NCBI GenBank assembly: GCA_945872875.1 | Contig: CAMCBB010000042.1 | Coordinates: 1 to 14,468 of the forward strand | Direction of reading: 5' to 3' | DNA from: Flavobacterium psychrophilum | GTDB lineage: Bacteria; Bacteroidota; Bacteroidia; Flavobacteriales; Flavobacteriaceae | Length of the DNA: 14,468 nt | In this document: piece after piece, positions 1-7,040 of the stretch | Numbering within the stretch: the stretch's first letter is position 1 | Layout: the number at the start of each line of letters is the position of its first letter | Position numbers and translations under genes: made by a program | Notes under the pieces: generated by a model | Databases searched by the model: none | Told to the model about the DNA's origin: nothing | The model's input: the letters and a program-made list of their open reading frames with translations, nothing else

Positions 1-477
1 CCTATAAATACAAGTGGAACATTACCAAATATTGGTACTAACGCTCCAGATTTTAAATTAGTGAAAACGGATTTATCTCTTGCTTCACTTGCCGATTTTC
101 AAGGCAGCAGATTGGTGTTAAATATTTTTCCAAGTATAGACACAGGAACATGTGCAACATCGGTAAGAACTTTTAATGCAAAAGCTAGTAGTCTAGAAAA
201 CACGAAAGTGCTTTGCATCTCTAGAGATTTACCTTTTGCTCAAAAACGTTTTTGTGGTGCAGAAGGATTGGAAAATGTAATTAATTTATCTGACTTCAAC
301 ACGGGTGGTTTTGGTAAAGACTATGGTTTAGAAATTACAGATAGCGTATTGGCTGGTTTGCATTCGAGAGTAGTTATTGTTTTAGACGAAAATGGAAAAA
401 TAATCTATACCGAACAAGTAAACGAAATCGCCGACGAGCCGAATTACGAAGCGGCATTAAGCGCTTTAGAAAAATAA
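1..477 (+). CDS. tpx: Thiol peroxidase Tpx (atypical 2-Cys peroxiredoxin), 5' partial
   Basis: Tpx reduces hydrogen peroxide and alkyl hydroperoxides using thioredoxin as electron donor. The reading frame is open from base 1, and the residues before the GTG at 61 (including [15 protein letters not shown]) match the conserved N-terminus of the family, so that GTG is internal and the true start lies outside the window. By comparison with E. coli Tpx (168 residues) about a dozen N-terminal residues are missing. Counting from the first visible codon, the peroxidatic cysteine is C51 in [14 protein letters not shown] and the resolving cysteine is C85 in RFCGAEGL; a third conserved cysteine is C72 in [10 protein letters not shown]. 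Both catalytic cysteines are present, so the enzyme should be active. It ends 4 bases before dgkA and is the first visible gene of a forward operon running to ribB. Confidence 0.95.
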   Translation, partial: PINTSGTLPNIGTNAPDFKLVKTDLSLASLADFQGSRLVLNIFPSIDTGTCATSVRTFNAKASSLENTKVLCISRDLPFAQKRFCGAEGLENVINLSDFNTGGFGKDYGLEITDSVLAGLHSRVVIVLDENGKIIYTEQVNEIADEPNYEAALSALEK

Positions 478-481
478 GAAA

Positions 482-853
482 ATGGAATTCGAAAGAGATA
501 AAACCTTTTTTACCGGCAGATTTAAAAGCGTTGGCTTTGCATTTAGGGGTGCTTTAAAACTAATTAGTACCGAACACAGCATCATGGTTCAAACTTCTGC
601 TTCAGTATTATTAATTATTGCTGGTTTTTATTTTGATATATCTCATGAAGAATGGCTTATTCAAACTCTAGCAATTGGTTTGGTATTGGGAATAGAAGGA
701 ATAAATACTGCGGTTGAAAAAGTGGCCGACTTTATCCACCCGGAATTTCATGAGAGAATAGGTTTTATTAAAGATATTTCTGCGGGTGCAGTTTTTTTTG
801 CTGCAATGGCTGCAATTACAATTTTCTGCATTATATACATTCCAAGAATTTAA
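482..853 (+). CDS. dgkA: Diacylglycerol kinase / undecaprenol kinase family membrane protein
   Basis: This is a 123-residue integral membrane lipid kinase of the DgkA family. Such enzymes phosphorylate diacylglycerol (proteobacterial type) or undecaprenol (many Gram-positive members) with ATP in the inner membrane. The family signature is visible at about residues 70-82 (EGINTAVEKVADF), with the conserved Glu, Asn, Glu and Asp, followed by the KDISAGAVFFAA segment near residues 97-108. Three hydrophobic helices are apparent, at roughly 35-52, 58-72 and 98-119, as expected for the fold. The ATG at 482 lies 4 bases after the tpx stop, and ftsK starts 21 bases downstream, so it is inside the operon. 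Which lipid is the substrate cannot be decided from the sequence. The neighbouring lolA-like and LptF/G-like genes make an envelope-lipid role plausible. Confidence 0.9.
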   Translation: MEFERDKTFFTGRFKSVGFAFRGALKLISTEHSIMVQTSASVLLIIAGFYFDISHEEWLIQTLAIGLVLGIEGINTAVEKVADFIHPEFHERIGFIKDISAGAVFFAAMAAITIFCIIYIPRI

Positions 854-874
854 GCAAAATAATAAAAAAATATA

Positions 875-3331
875 ATGGCAAAAACAGTTAAGAAAAATAC
901 CGCCAATAATGATCTTCCATTAGAAAAACTACCTTGGAAACTACAAAGACAGTACAAGGTTATTCTTGGCTTTCTTTTGGTGCTATGTTCTGTTGGTTTA
1001 ATAGTTGCATTTATATCTTGGTTTAAATATGGGGCTGAAGATCAAAGTAACTACAATCAATTTCCCAACTTAAAAGCAGAATCAGGAAATTGGGCTGGTC
1101 ATTTAGGAAGTATAGTTTCTGAGTTTTTTATTCGCAACGGATTTGGAGTAGCCTCTTTTTTATTTATAAAGATATTTTTTCTAATTGGACTTTACTTAAT
1201 TTTGGATCTACCCGTTAAAAAATTGCGTAAATCATGGTTTTGGGATTTATATTTTATAATTCTAACCTCGATAACTTTTGGTTTTTTTGCAGAAACAATT
1301 CCAGATCTTGGTGGTGCCATAGGATTTGAAATTAATGATTTTTTTAGAGTGCTTATTGGTAATGTTGGTACAGTGCTGGTTATTGTTTTTGGAATCTTGA
1401 TCTATTTGTATTTCAAAATAAAAATATCTCCAGACGGAATAAAAACCTTTTTTGAAAATAGACAAAAACAAATGAGTGAAGATATGGCAGATATGCAGTC
1501 TACTCATGATTCTAATTCTTCTTACAACCTAGAAGAATATGCTGTAGATGATCAACCTGAAAAGGAAGATGACGAACAAATTGAAGCATCTTATATAAAA
1601 ACAACATCCCAATTTGAGGTTAACCGAGAAGAACTAAAACCAACTATATCAAGCTATTCAGACATTGAACTTGAACCTAGTTTAAAAACAGAACCTACCG
1701 AACTTGAAATTGAAACCCCTGAAGTTTTCCCAACACATGATGAAGTTTTTGTAATTGAGAAAGCATTGGAAGAAGATGTTTTGGAAGAAAATTTAGCTTC
1801 AAAATTGGTTGCCGACTTTGGACTATTTGATCCAACTTTAGAATTGTCAAATTTTAAATTTCCAACTATTGATTTACTAAAAGAATACGCATCGGTTGGG
1901 ATCACCATAAATCAAGCGGAATTAGAAGAAAATAAAAACAACATTCTTGAGACCCTTCGTAATTATAAAATCGAAATTGCACAAATTAAAGCTACCGTTG
2001 GACCATCAGTAACTTTATATGAAATTGTACCTGAAGCTGGAATTCGAATTTCGAAAATAAAAAGCTTAGAAGATGATATTGCACTTTCATTAGCAGCATT
2101 AGGTATTCGTATTATCGCTCCTATTCCAGGAAAAGGAACCATTGGTATTGAGGTGCCAAACAAGAACCCAACTATGGTTCCGATGAAAACGGTTATCGCT
2201 TCTGCAAAGTTCCAAGAGGCCGAAATGGAATTACCTATTGCCTTAGGTAAAACTATTTCCAACGAAACTTTTGTGTTTGATTTAGCAAAAATGCCACACT
2301 TATTGATGGCAGGAGCAACAGGACAAGGAAAGTCTGTTGGATTAAATGCCGTATTAACTTCTTTATTATACAAAAAACACCCTGCCGAAGTTAAGTTTGT
2401 TTTGGTAGATCCAAAAAAAGTGGAGCTTACTTTATTTAATAAAATCGAGCGTCATTATTTAGCAAAACTACCTGATTTAGAAGATGCAATCATCACTGAT
2501 AATAGTAAGGTCATTAATACTTTAAATTCGCTTTGTATTGAAATGGATAACCGTTATTCTTTATTAAAAGATGCAATGGTTAGAAACATTAAAGAGTACA
2601 ATGAAAAATTTAAAGCAAGAAAATTAAATCCTGAAAATGGTCACCGCTTTTTACCCTACATTGTATTGGTTGTAGACGAGTTTGCCGATTTAATTATGAC
2701 TGCAGGAAAAGAAGTAGAAACACCAATTGCTCGACTTGCTCAACTGGCCCGTGCCATAGGAATTCACCTAATAATTGCAACTCAAAGACCTTCGGTAAAT
2801 GTAATTACCGGAATGATTAAAGCTAATTTCCCTGCAAGAATTGCATTTAGAGTAACTTCCAAAATAGATTCAAGAACAATTTTAGATACGGGTGGAGCTG
2901 ATCAATTAATAGGTCGTGGAGATTTATTATTTTCTAACGGAAATGACTTAGTTCGTGTTCAATGTGCCTTTGTAGATACTCCAGAAGTTGAAAAAATTGT
3001 AGACTTTATTGGAGCTCAAAAAGCCTATGCAACTGCATACCTACTTCCAGAGTATATTGGCGAAGAGGGAAGTATTAAATTAGACTTTGACATTTCAGAA
3101 AGAGATCCAATGTTTAGAGAAGCTGCTGAAATAATTGTAACCGCACAGCAGGGCTCGGCATCATTATTGCAAAGAAAATTAAAACTAGGATACAATAGAG
3201 CTGGTAGACTTATTGATCAATTGGAAGCTGCAGGAATTGTTGGTCCCTTTGAAGGCAGTAAAGCACGAAGTGTAAACATATCCGATTTAGTAGCCCTAGA
3301 TCACTTTTTAAATGAAGAACAAAATAATTAA
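875..3331 (+). CDS. ftsK: DNA translocase FtsK
   Basis: FtsK is the septal ATPase that pumps chromosomal DNA during the last stage of division and helps resolve chromosome dimers. The 818-residue protein shows four hydrophobic segments near 29-49, 93-111, 124-139 and 159-181. An acidic, low-complexity linker of about 185-310 follows, shorter than that of E. coli FtsK (1329 residues in total). The motor contains Walker A at 480-487 (GATGQGKS), the VDPKKVELT motif at 511-519, Walker B at 596-602 (IVLVVDE), and the ATQRPSVNVITG motif near 635-646. The C-terminal winged-helix gamma domain is at about 746-803 (LLQRKLKLGYNRAGRLIDQL), which in the family reads polar DNA sequences. All expected parts are intact. 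The stop lies 5 bases before the lolA-like gene, so the two are probably translated from one message. Confidence 0.97.
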   Translation: MAKTVKKNTANNDLPLEKLPWKLQRQYKVILGFLLVLCSVGLIVAFISWFKYGAEDQSNYNQFPNLKAESGNWAGHLGSIVSEFFIRNGFGVASFLFIKIFFLIGLYLILDLPVKKLRKSWFWDLYFIILTSITFGFFAETIPDLGGAIGFEINDFFRVLIGNVGTVLVIVFGILIYLYFKIKISPDGIKTFFENRQKQMSEDMADMQSTHDSNSSYNLEEYAVDDQPEKEDDEQIEASYIKTTSQFEVNREELKPTISSYSDIELEPSLKTEPTELEIETPEVFPTHDEVFVIEKALEEDVLEENLASKLVADFGLFDPTLELSNFKFPTIDLLKEYASVGITINQAELEENKNNILETLRNYKIEIAQIKATVGPSVTLYEIVPEAGIRISKIKSLEDDIALSLAALGIRIIAPIPGKGTIGIEVPNKNPTMVPMKTVIASAKFQEAEMELPIALGKTISNETFVFDLAKMPHLLMAGATGQGKSVGLNAVLTSLLYKKHPAEVKFVLVDPKKVELTLFNKIERHYLAKLPDLEDAIITDNSKVINTLNSLCIEMDNRYSLLKDAMVRNIKEYNEKFKARKLNPENGHRFLPYIVLVVDEFADLIMTAGKEVETPIARLAQLARAIGIHLIIATQRPSVNVITGMIKANFPARIAFRVTSKIDSRTILDTGGADQLIGRGDLLFSNGNDLVRVQCAFVDTPEVEKIVDFIGAQKAYATAYLLPEYIGEEGSIKLDFDISERDPMFREAAEIIVTAQQGSASLLQRKLKLGYNRAGRLIDQLEAAGIVGPFEGSKARSVNISDLVALDHFLNEEQNN

Positions 3332-3336
3332 TACAA

Positions 3337-3981
3337 ATGAATAAATTTCTTACCCTTACCCTATTTGTTTTTTGCTTATGCTTTAACTCGAATGCTCAAG
3401 ATAAAAAAGCAAAAACATTACTGTCTGAGGTTACATCAAAAATAAAAAGCTTCAATAATATTTCTATTGATTTTAAATATTCTTTAAATAACTCTAAAGA
3501 AAATATAAACCAAGAAAGTAAAGGTAATGTAGTACTTCAAGGAAATAAATATGTATTAAACTTTATGGGAGTTACAAAAATATTTGACGGAAAAAAAACC
3601 TATACCATTGTTCCTGAAGATGAAGAAATAACCATATCCAACATGAATGATAGTGATGAAAAAGCCATTACCCCAAATAAAATGCTTACTTTTTTTAATA
3701 ATGGATATAAATTCACTTGGGATATATTACAAAATAGTAAAGGCAGAAAAATTCAATATATTAAATTAACGCCAAGTAATAACAAAGACCAGCGTAAAGA
3801 AATACTATTAGGTATTGATATTCAAACCAAAACTATCAATAACCTAATTGAAATTGGAAAAAATGGAACTAAAACAATTTTGACTGTTAATTCTTTCAAA
3901 ACCAACCAACCATTATCCAAAAATCAATTTACCTTTGTAGCCAGTAAATATCCTAACTACTACATAAATAAATTAGATTAA
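3337..3981 (+). CDS. lolA: LolA-like periplasmic outer-membrane lipoprotein carrier
   Basis: LolA-type proteins accept lipoproteins released from the inner membrane and carry them across the periplasm. The 214-residue product begins with a clear signal peptide (residues 1 to about 20, cleavage likely after SNA). A predicted beta-rich domain follows: KSFNNISIDFKYSLNN, the GNVVLQGNKYVLNFMG strand pair at about 64-79, then FDGKKTYTIVPEDEEITI. This pattern matches the Bacteroidota LolA family, in which outer-membrane lipoprotein carrier and DUF-type relatives are hard to separate by eye. The gene sits 5 bases after ftsK and 5 bases before the LptF/G-type permease gene, a setting that fits envelope biogenesis. 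No lipobox is present, so it should be soluble. The family assignment is good; which lipoproteins it carries is unknown. Confidence 0.85.
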   Translation: MNKFLTLTLFVFCLCFNSNAQDKKAKTLLSEVTSKIKSFNNISIDFKYSLNNSKENINQESKGNVVLQGNKYVLNFMGVTKIFDGKKTYTIVPEDEEITISNMNDSDEKAITPNKMLTFFNNGYKFTWDILQNSKGRKIQYIKLTPSNNKDQRKEILLGIDIQTKTINNLIEIGKNGTKTILTVNSFKTNQPLSKNQFTFVASKYPNYYINKLD

Positions 3982-3986
3982 TCTTT

Positions 3987-5807
3987 GTGAAAATATTAGA
4001 CAAGTATTTATTAAAATCCTTCTTGATTACATTTGCTACGGTATTTGTAATCTTGTTTTTTATATTCATACTTCAAGTAGTTTGGCTTTTTATTTCAGAA
4101 CTTGCAGGAAAAGGATTGGATTTTATTATGATAATGAAATTCCTACTTTTTGCAATGCCAAGACTAATTCCTTTAGTACTACCCCTTTCAGTATTGTTGG
4201 CCTCGATTATGACTTATGGAAGTCTTTCAGAAAATTATGAATTTGCAGCTATTAAATCATCAGGAATTTCGTTTCAGCGAATGTTGAGAAGTAATACCAT
4301 TTTTATTATTTTTCTAAGCCTTATTTCATTTTTTTTTGCCAACAATGTAATTCCGTATGCAGAATATAAATTTATGAATTTCAGAAGAAATATCGCGCAA
4401 ATAAAACCTGCAATGGCTATTGCAGAGGGTCAATTTAGCGAAATAGGAAATTATACCATAAAGGTTAAAAAAAAATCGGGAGACAAGGGTAACTATTTAA
4501 CAGGTGTTACTATTCATAAAAAATTAGATTTTGGTCAAGGAAACACCACAGTTATTAATGCAGAAAAAGGTGAATTAGTTAGCAGTGAAACCTCAAATAC
4601 ACTTAAGTTAATTTTAACCAATGGCAACTATTATGAAGATATAATTCCAAATAATTATACAGATCGAATCAAAATCCCTTTTGCAAAAGGAACATTTAAG
4701 AAAGATGTAATCAATATTGATCTATCTAAATTAAACCAAACTAATGCTGAAAATTTTGACATTACCGATAATACCTGGATGCTAAATATAAACGAGTTAA
4801 GATATTCATTAGATTCCTTAAATAAAAATTATAAAAAAGATTTAGAATCCTATACCGACAATATTTATTTAAGAACTGGAATTAATAACAATTATTTTAT
4901 TCCGCAAACTTCTATAAAACTTAGCAAAGTAAATAGCTTAGATTTGATTAAAAACACATCCACAATTGATAAACAAGAAATTTACAAAATTGCAATTAAC
5001 AACATGGAAAATATTGGATTTTCTATTAGTAGTTCTCAAGTAGAAATGGATGCAAAATTAAAAAACATCAACAACCATTGGATTGCATTTTTTGACAAGT
5101 TTAAGATTGCCTTTTCCTGTATTTTAATGTTTTTTATTGGCGCTCCTCTTGGTTCTATAATCCGAAAAGGTGGATTGGGATTGCCAATTGTTTTCGCAGT
5201 AGCTATTTTTATTGGCTATCACTTTATTAATACATTCGGAATAAAATTAGCTGAAGAAAATCAAATTATTCCATTTCTTGGTGTTTTTCTATCCACCTTG
5301 ATTTTAACACCATTAGCACTATTTCTTACCTACCGAGCAATAAATGATATTGGAGGAATGGTTAGCTTTGATGGGCTATTAGACCCTGTAAAAAATACTT
5401 TATTTTTTAAAAAAATAAATGCGCTTATTTCACGCCAATTAACTTCAGTAGTTCTAGAAAACCAAATAAAACCAAATGAAATTGTTTTCCCAATTGAATT
5501 AATTGAAAAATATAATAAAACTGCAAAAATCAATTTAGTACTTTATGCAATATCAATCTTAGCATTCTTAGGTTTACTTATTATAAAAAGTAATTTGACG
5601 CTTGTTTTTTTGTGCGTAACAATTATTCTTTTTTTATTTTTTGTTCTAAAATCTCAAAAATTAGTTACAGAAATCGAATTAAAAACAAATCAAAATATTG
5701 AACCTGGAATGTTTATTTCTTTATTAATAGCATTTCCGTTTTATATCCTAATTTATTTTAACAACAAAAAGGATATCTCAAAATTAAAATCAAATAGTAT
5801 CCTATAA
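3987..5807 (+). CDS. LptF/LptG-family permease with C-terminal membrane extension
   Basis: LptF and LptG form the membrane part of the ABC transporter that extracts lipopolysaccharide from the inner membrane for export. The start is a GTG 5 bases after the lolA-like stop; the following residues (KILDKYLLKSFLITF) are the usual family N-terminus, so the start is sound. Hydrophobic helices lie near 12-35, 50-74 and 103-119. A large periplasmic beta-rich domain spans about 120-365, then helices come near 371-391, 398-418 and 427-448. This is the standard six-helix layout. Beyond it the protein carries about 155 more residues with three further hydrophobic segments (near 515-534, 536-554 and 574-591), making 606 residues against roughly 360 for proteobacterial LptF/G. 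Whether it acts as LptF or LptG cannot be told from one subunit, so no symbol is given. The ribB ATG is 12 bases downstream. Confidence 0.9.
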   Translation: MKILDKYLLKSFLITFATVFVILFFIFILQVVWLFISELAGKGLDFIMIMKFLLFAMPRLIPLVLPLSVLLASIMTYGSLSENYEFAAIKSSGISFQRMLRSNTIFIIFLSLISFFFANNVIPYAEYKFMNFRRNIAQIKPAMAIAEGQFSEIGNYTIKVKKKSGDKGNYLTGVTIHKKLDFGQGNTTVINAEKGELVSSETSNTLKLILTNGNYYEDIIPNNYTDRIKIPFAKGTFKKDVINIDLSKLNQTNAENFDITDNTWMLNINELRYSLDSLNKNYKKDLESYTDNIYLRTGINNNYFIPQTSIKLSKVNSLDLIKNTSTIDKQEIYKIAINNMENIGFSISSSQVEMDAKLKNINNHWIAFFDKFKIAFSCILMFFIGAPLGSIIRKGGLGLPIVFAVAIFIGYHFINTFGIKLAEENQIIPFLGVFLSTLILTPLALFLTYRAINDIGGMVSFDGLLDPVKNTLFFKKINALISRQLTSVVLENQIKPNEIVFPIELIEKYNKTAKINLVLYAISILAFLGLLIIKSNLTLVFLCVTIILFLFFVLKSQKLVTEIELKTNQNIEPGMFISLLIAFPFYILIYFNNKKDISKLKSNSIL

Positions 5808-5819
5808 ATTTTTAATATA

Positions 5820-6950
5820 ATGTCAAAGTCTTTCCAACTTAATACCATAGAAGAAGCAATAGAAGATATACGTCAAGGTAAAGTTATTATTGTTGTAGAT
5901 GATGAAGATCGTGAAAATGAAGGCGATTTTTTGGCTGCAGCCGAAAAGGTAACTCCAGAAATGATCAATTTTATGGCTACCCACGGTAGAGGATTAATTT
6001 GTGCTCCGCTTACCGAAAGCAGATGCAAGGAGTTGGAATTAAGACCTATGGTGAGCAATAACACCGATTACATGGAAACTGCTTTTACCGTTTCTGTAGA
6101 TTTAAAAGGAAACGGTGTTACAACAGGAATTTCTGCGGCAGATAGAGCTAAAACCATATTATCTTTAATTGATAGTACAACCAAACCATTCAATTTAGCG
6201 CGTCCTGGACATATATTTCCACTAGTTGCAAAACAAGGTGGCGTATTAAGAAGAACTGGCCATACTGAAGCTGCTATAGATTTTGCAAGACTTGCAGGTT
6301 ATAAACCTGCAGGTGTGATAGTAGAAATCATGAATGAAGATGGTACCATGGCAAGATTACCTCAATTAGTTAAAGTTGCTAAAAAATTCAATTTAAAATT
6401 AGTTTCTATTGAAGACTTGGTTGCCTACCGCATGCAACACGATAGTCTTATTGTAAAAAAAGAAGATTTTGAAGTACAAACTCGTTTTGGAAACTACAGA
6501 TTAAGAGCCTACGAACAAAAAACCAACAAACAAATACACATTGCGCTTACTAAAGGAACCTGGAATATTGGAGAGCCAATTTTAACCAAAATAAATTCAA
6601 CTCAGGTAAATAATGATTTATTGGGAACTCTAACCAATAATGCCGACAAACAATTAGACAATATCTTTCAAATAATAAATCAAACAGAGAAAGGTGCTAT
6701 AATTTTTATAAACCAAGATATGCAATCGGTAAATATGCTCAACAGAATAACCGAATTAAAAATATTACAAGAAAAAGGAATCCTAAGAGCCCCAAAAATT
6801 GTAATTGATAGCAAAGATTATGGAATTGGCGCACAAATTCTTCACGATATTGATATTTCAAAAATTAGATTAATTTCAAATACAGAACAAACAAAACGAG
6901 TTGGGATGATTGGTTATGGATTAGAAATTACTGAATATGTAAAATACTAA
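5820..6950 (+). CDS. ribB: 3,4-dihydroxy-2-butanone-4-phosphate synthase RibB with degenerate RibA-like C-terminal domain
   Basis: RibB converts ribulose 5-phosphate to 3,4-dihydroxy-2-butanone 4-phosphate and formate, supplying the four-carbon unit of riboflavin. The N-terminal domain (about 4-205) is intact: the acidic metal and substrate loop [10 protein letters not shown] is at 27-36, RPGHIFPL at 128-135, and [11 protein letters not shown] at 144-154. The C-terminal part (about 218-376) has the outline of GTP cyclohydrolase II, including [11 protein letters not shown] at 334-344 and [12 protein letters not shown] at 359-370. It contains no cysteine at all. The three zinc ligands of RibA (SEC ... 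RCDCG) are replaced around 260-277 (NST and TNNAD), and the GRGIGL catalytic stretch has become MQSVNML near 301-307. The tail therefore should not have cyclohydrolase activity, and a separate ribA elsewhere in the genome is expected. It is the last gene of the operon. Confidence 0.95.
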   Translation: MSKSFQLNTIEEAIEDIRQGKVIIVVDDEDRENEGDFLAAAEKVTPEMINFMATHGRGLICAPLTESRCKELELRPMVSNNTDYMETAFTVSVDLKGNGVTTGISAADRAKTILSLIDSTTKPFNLARPGHIFPLVAKQGGVLRRTGHTEAAIDFARLAGYKPAGVIVEIMNEDGTMARLPQLVKVAKKFNLKLVSIEDLVAYRMQHDSLIVKKEDFEVQTRFGNYRLRAYEQKTNKQIHIALTKGTWNIGEPILTKINSTQVNNDLLGTLTNNADKQLDNIFQIINQTEKGAIIFINQDMQSVNMLNRITELKILQEKGILRAPKIVIDSKDYGIGAQILHDIDISKIRLISNTEQTKRVGMIGYGLEITEYVKY

Positions 6951-6975
6951 TTTTGTTAACCAAAGTGTTTTTCAT

Positions 6976-7000
6976 GAAGGAGTATTATTATTACTTCTTT
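6976..7000 (+). terminator. Weak terminator-like hairpin after ribB
   Basis: Bases 6976-6984 (GAAGGAGTA) can pair with 6992-7000 (TACTTCTTT) around a 7-base loop, giving a nine-pair stem with two G-U pairs, and the downstream strand is T-rich. It lies 25 bases after the ribB stop. The stem is weak and AT-rich, so read-through into the E1 gene is possible. Confidence 0.4.
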
Positions 7001-7005
7001 TTCAT

Positions 7006-7013
7006 TATTTTTG
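7006..7013 (+). promoter_or_regulatory. Possible -7 box for the E1 gene
   Basis: TATTTTTG at 7006-7013 matches the Bacteroidota TAnnTTTG -7 element and lies 27 bases before the ATG at 7041. No TTTG is found at the expected distance upstream, so only half of the promoter is visible and the call is weak. If real, transcription would begin near 7020, beyond the TTG at 7011, which supports ATG 7041 as the start. Confidence 0.3.
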
Positions 7014-7040
7014 TTTGATTTAAAAAATCTTTTTTCAATT

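Noticed and set aside
61-63. GTG as the start codon of tpx
   Set aside because: The frame stays open to base 1 and the upstream residues are conserved in Tpx, so the start is outside the window.
1963-2373. Reverse-strand open frame of 136 codons inside ftsK
   Set aside because: It is antisense to the conserved FtsK motor, its product resembles no family I know, and the sense frame is clearly the gene.
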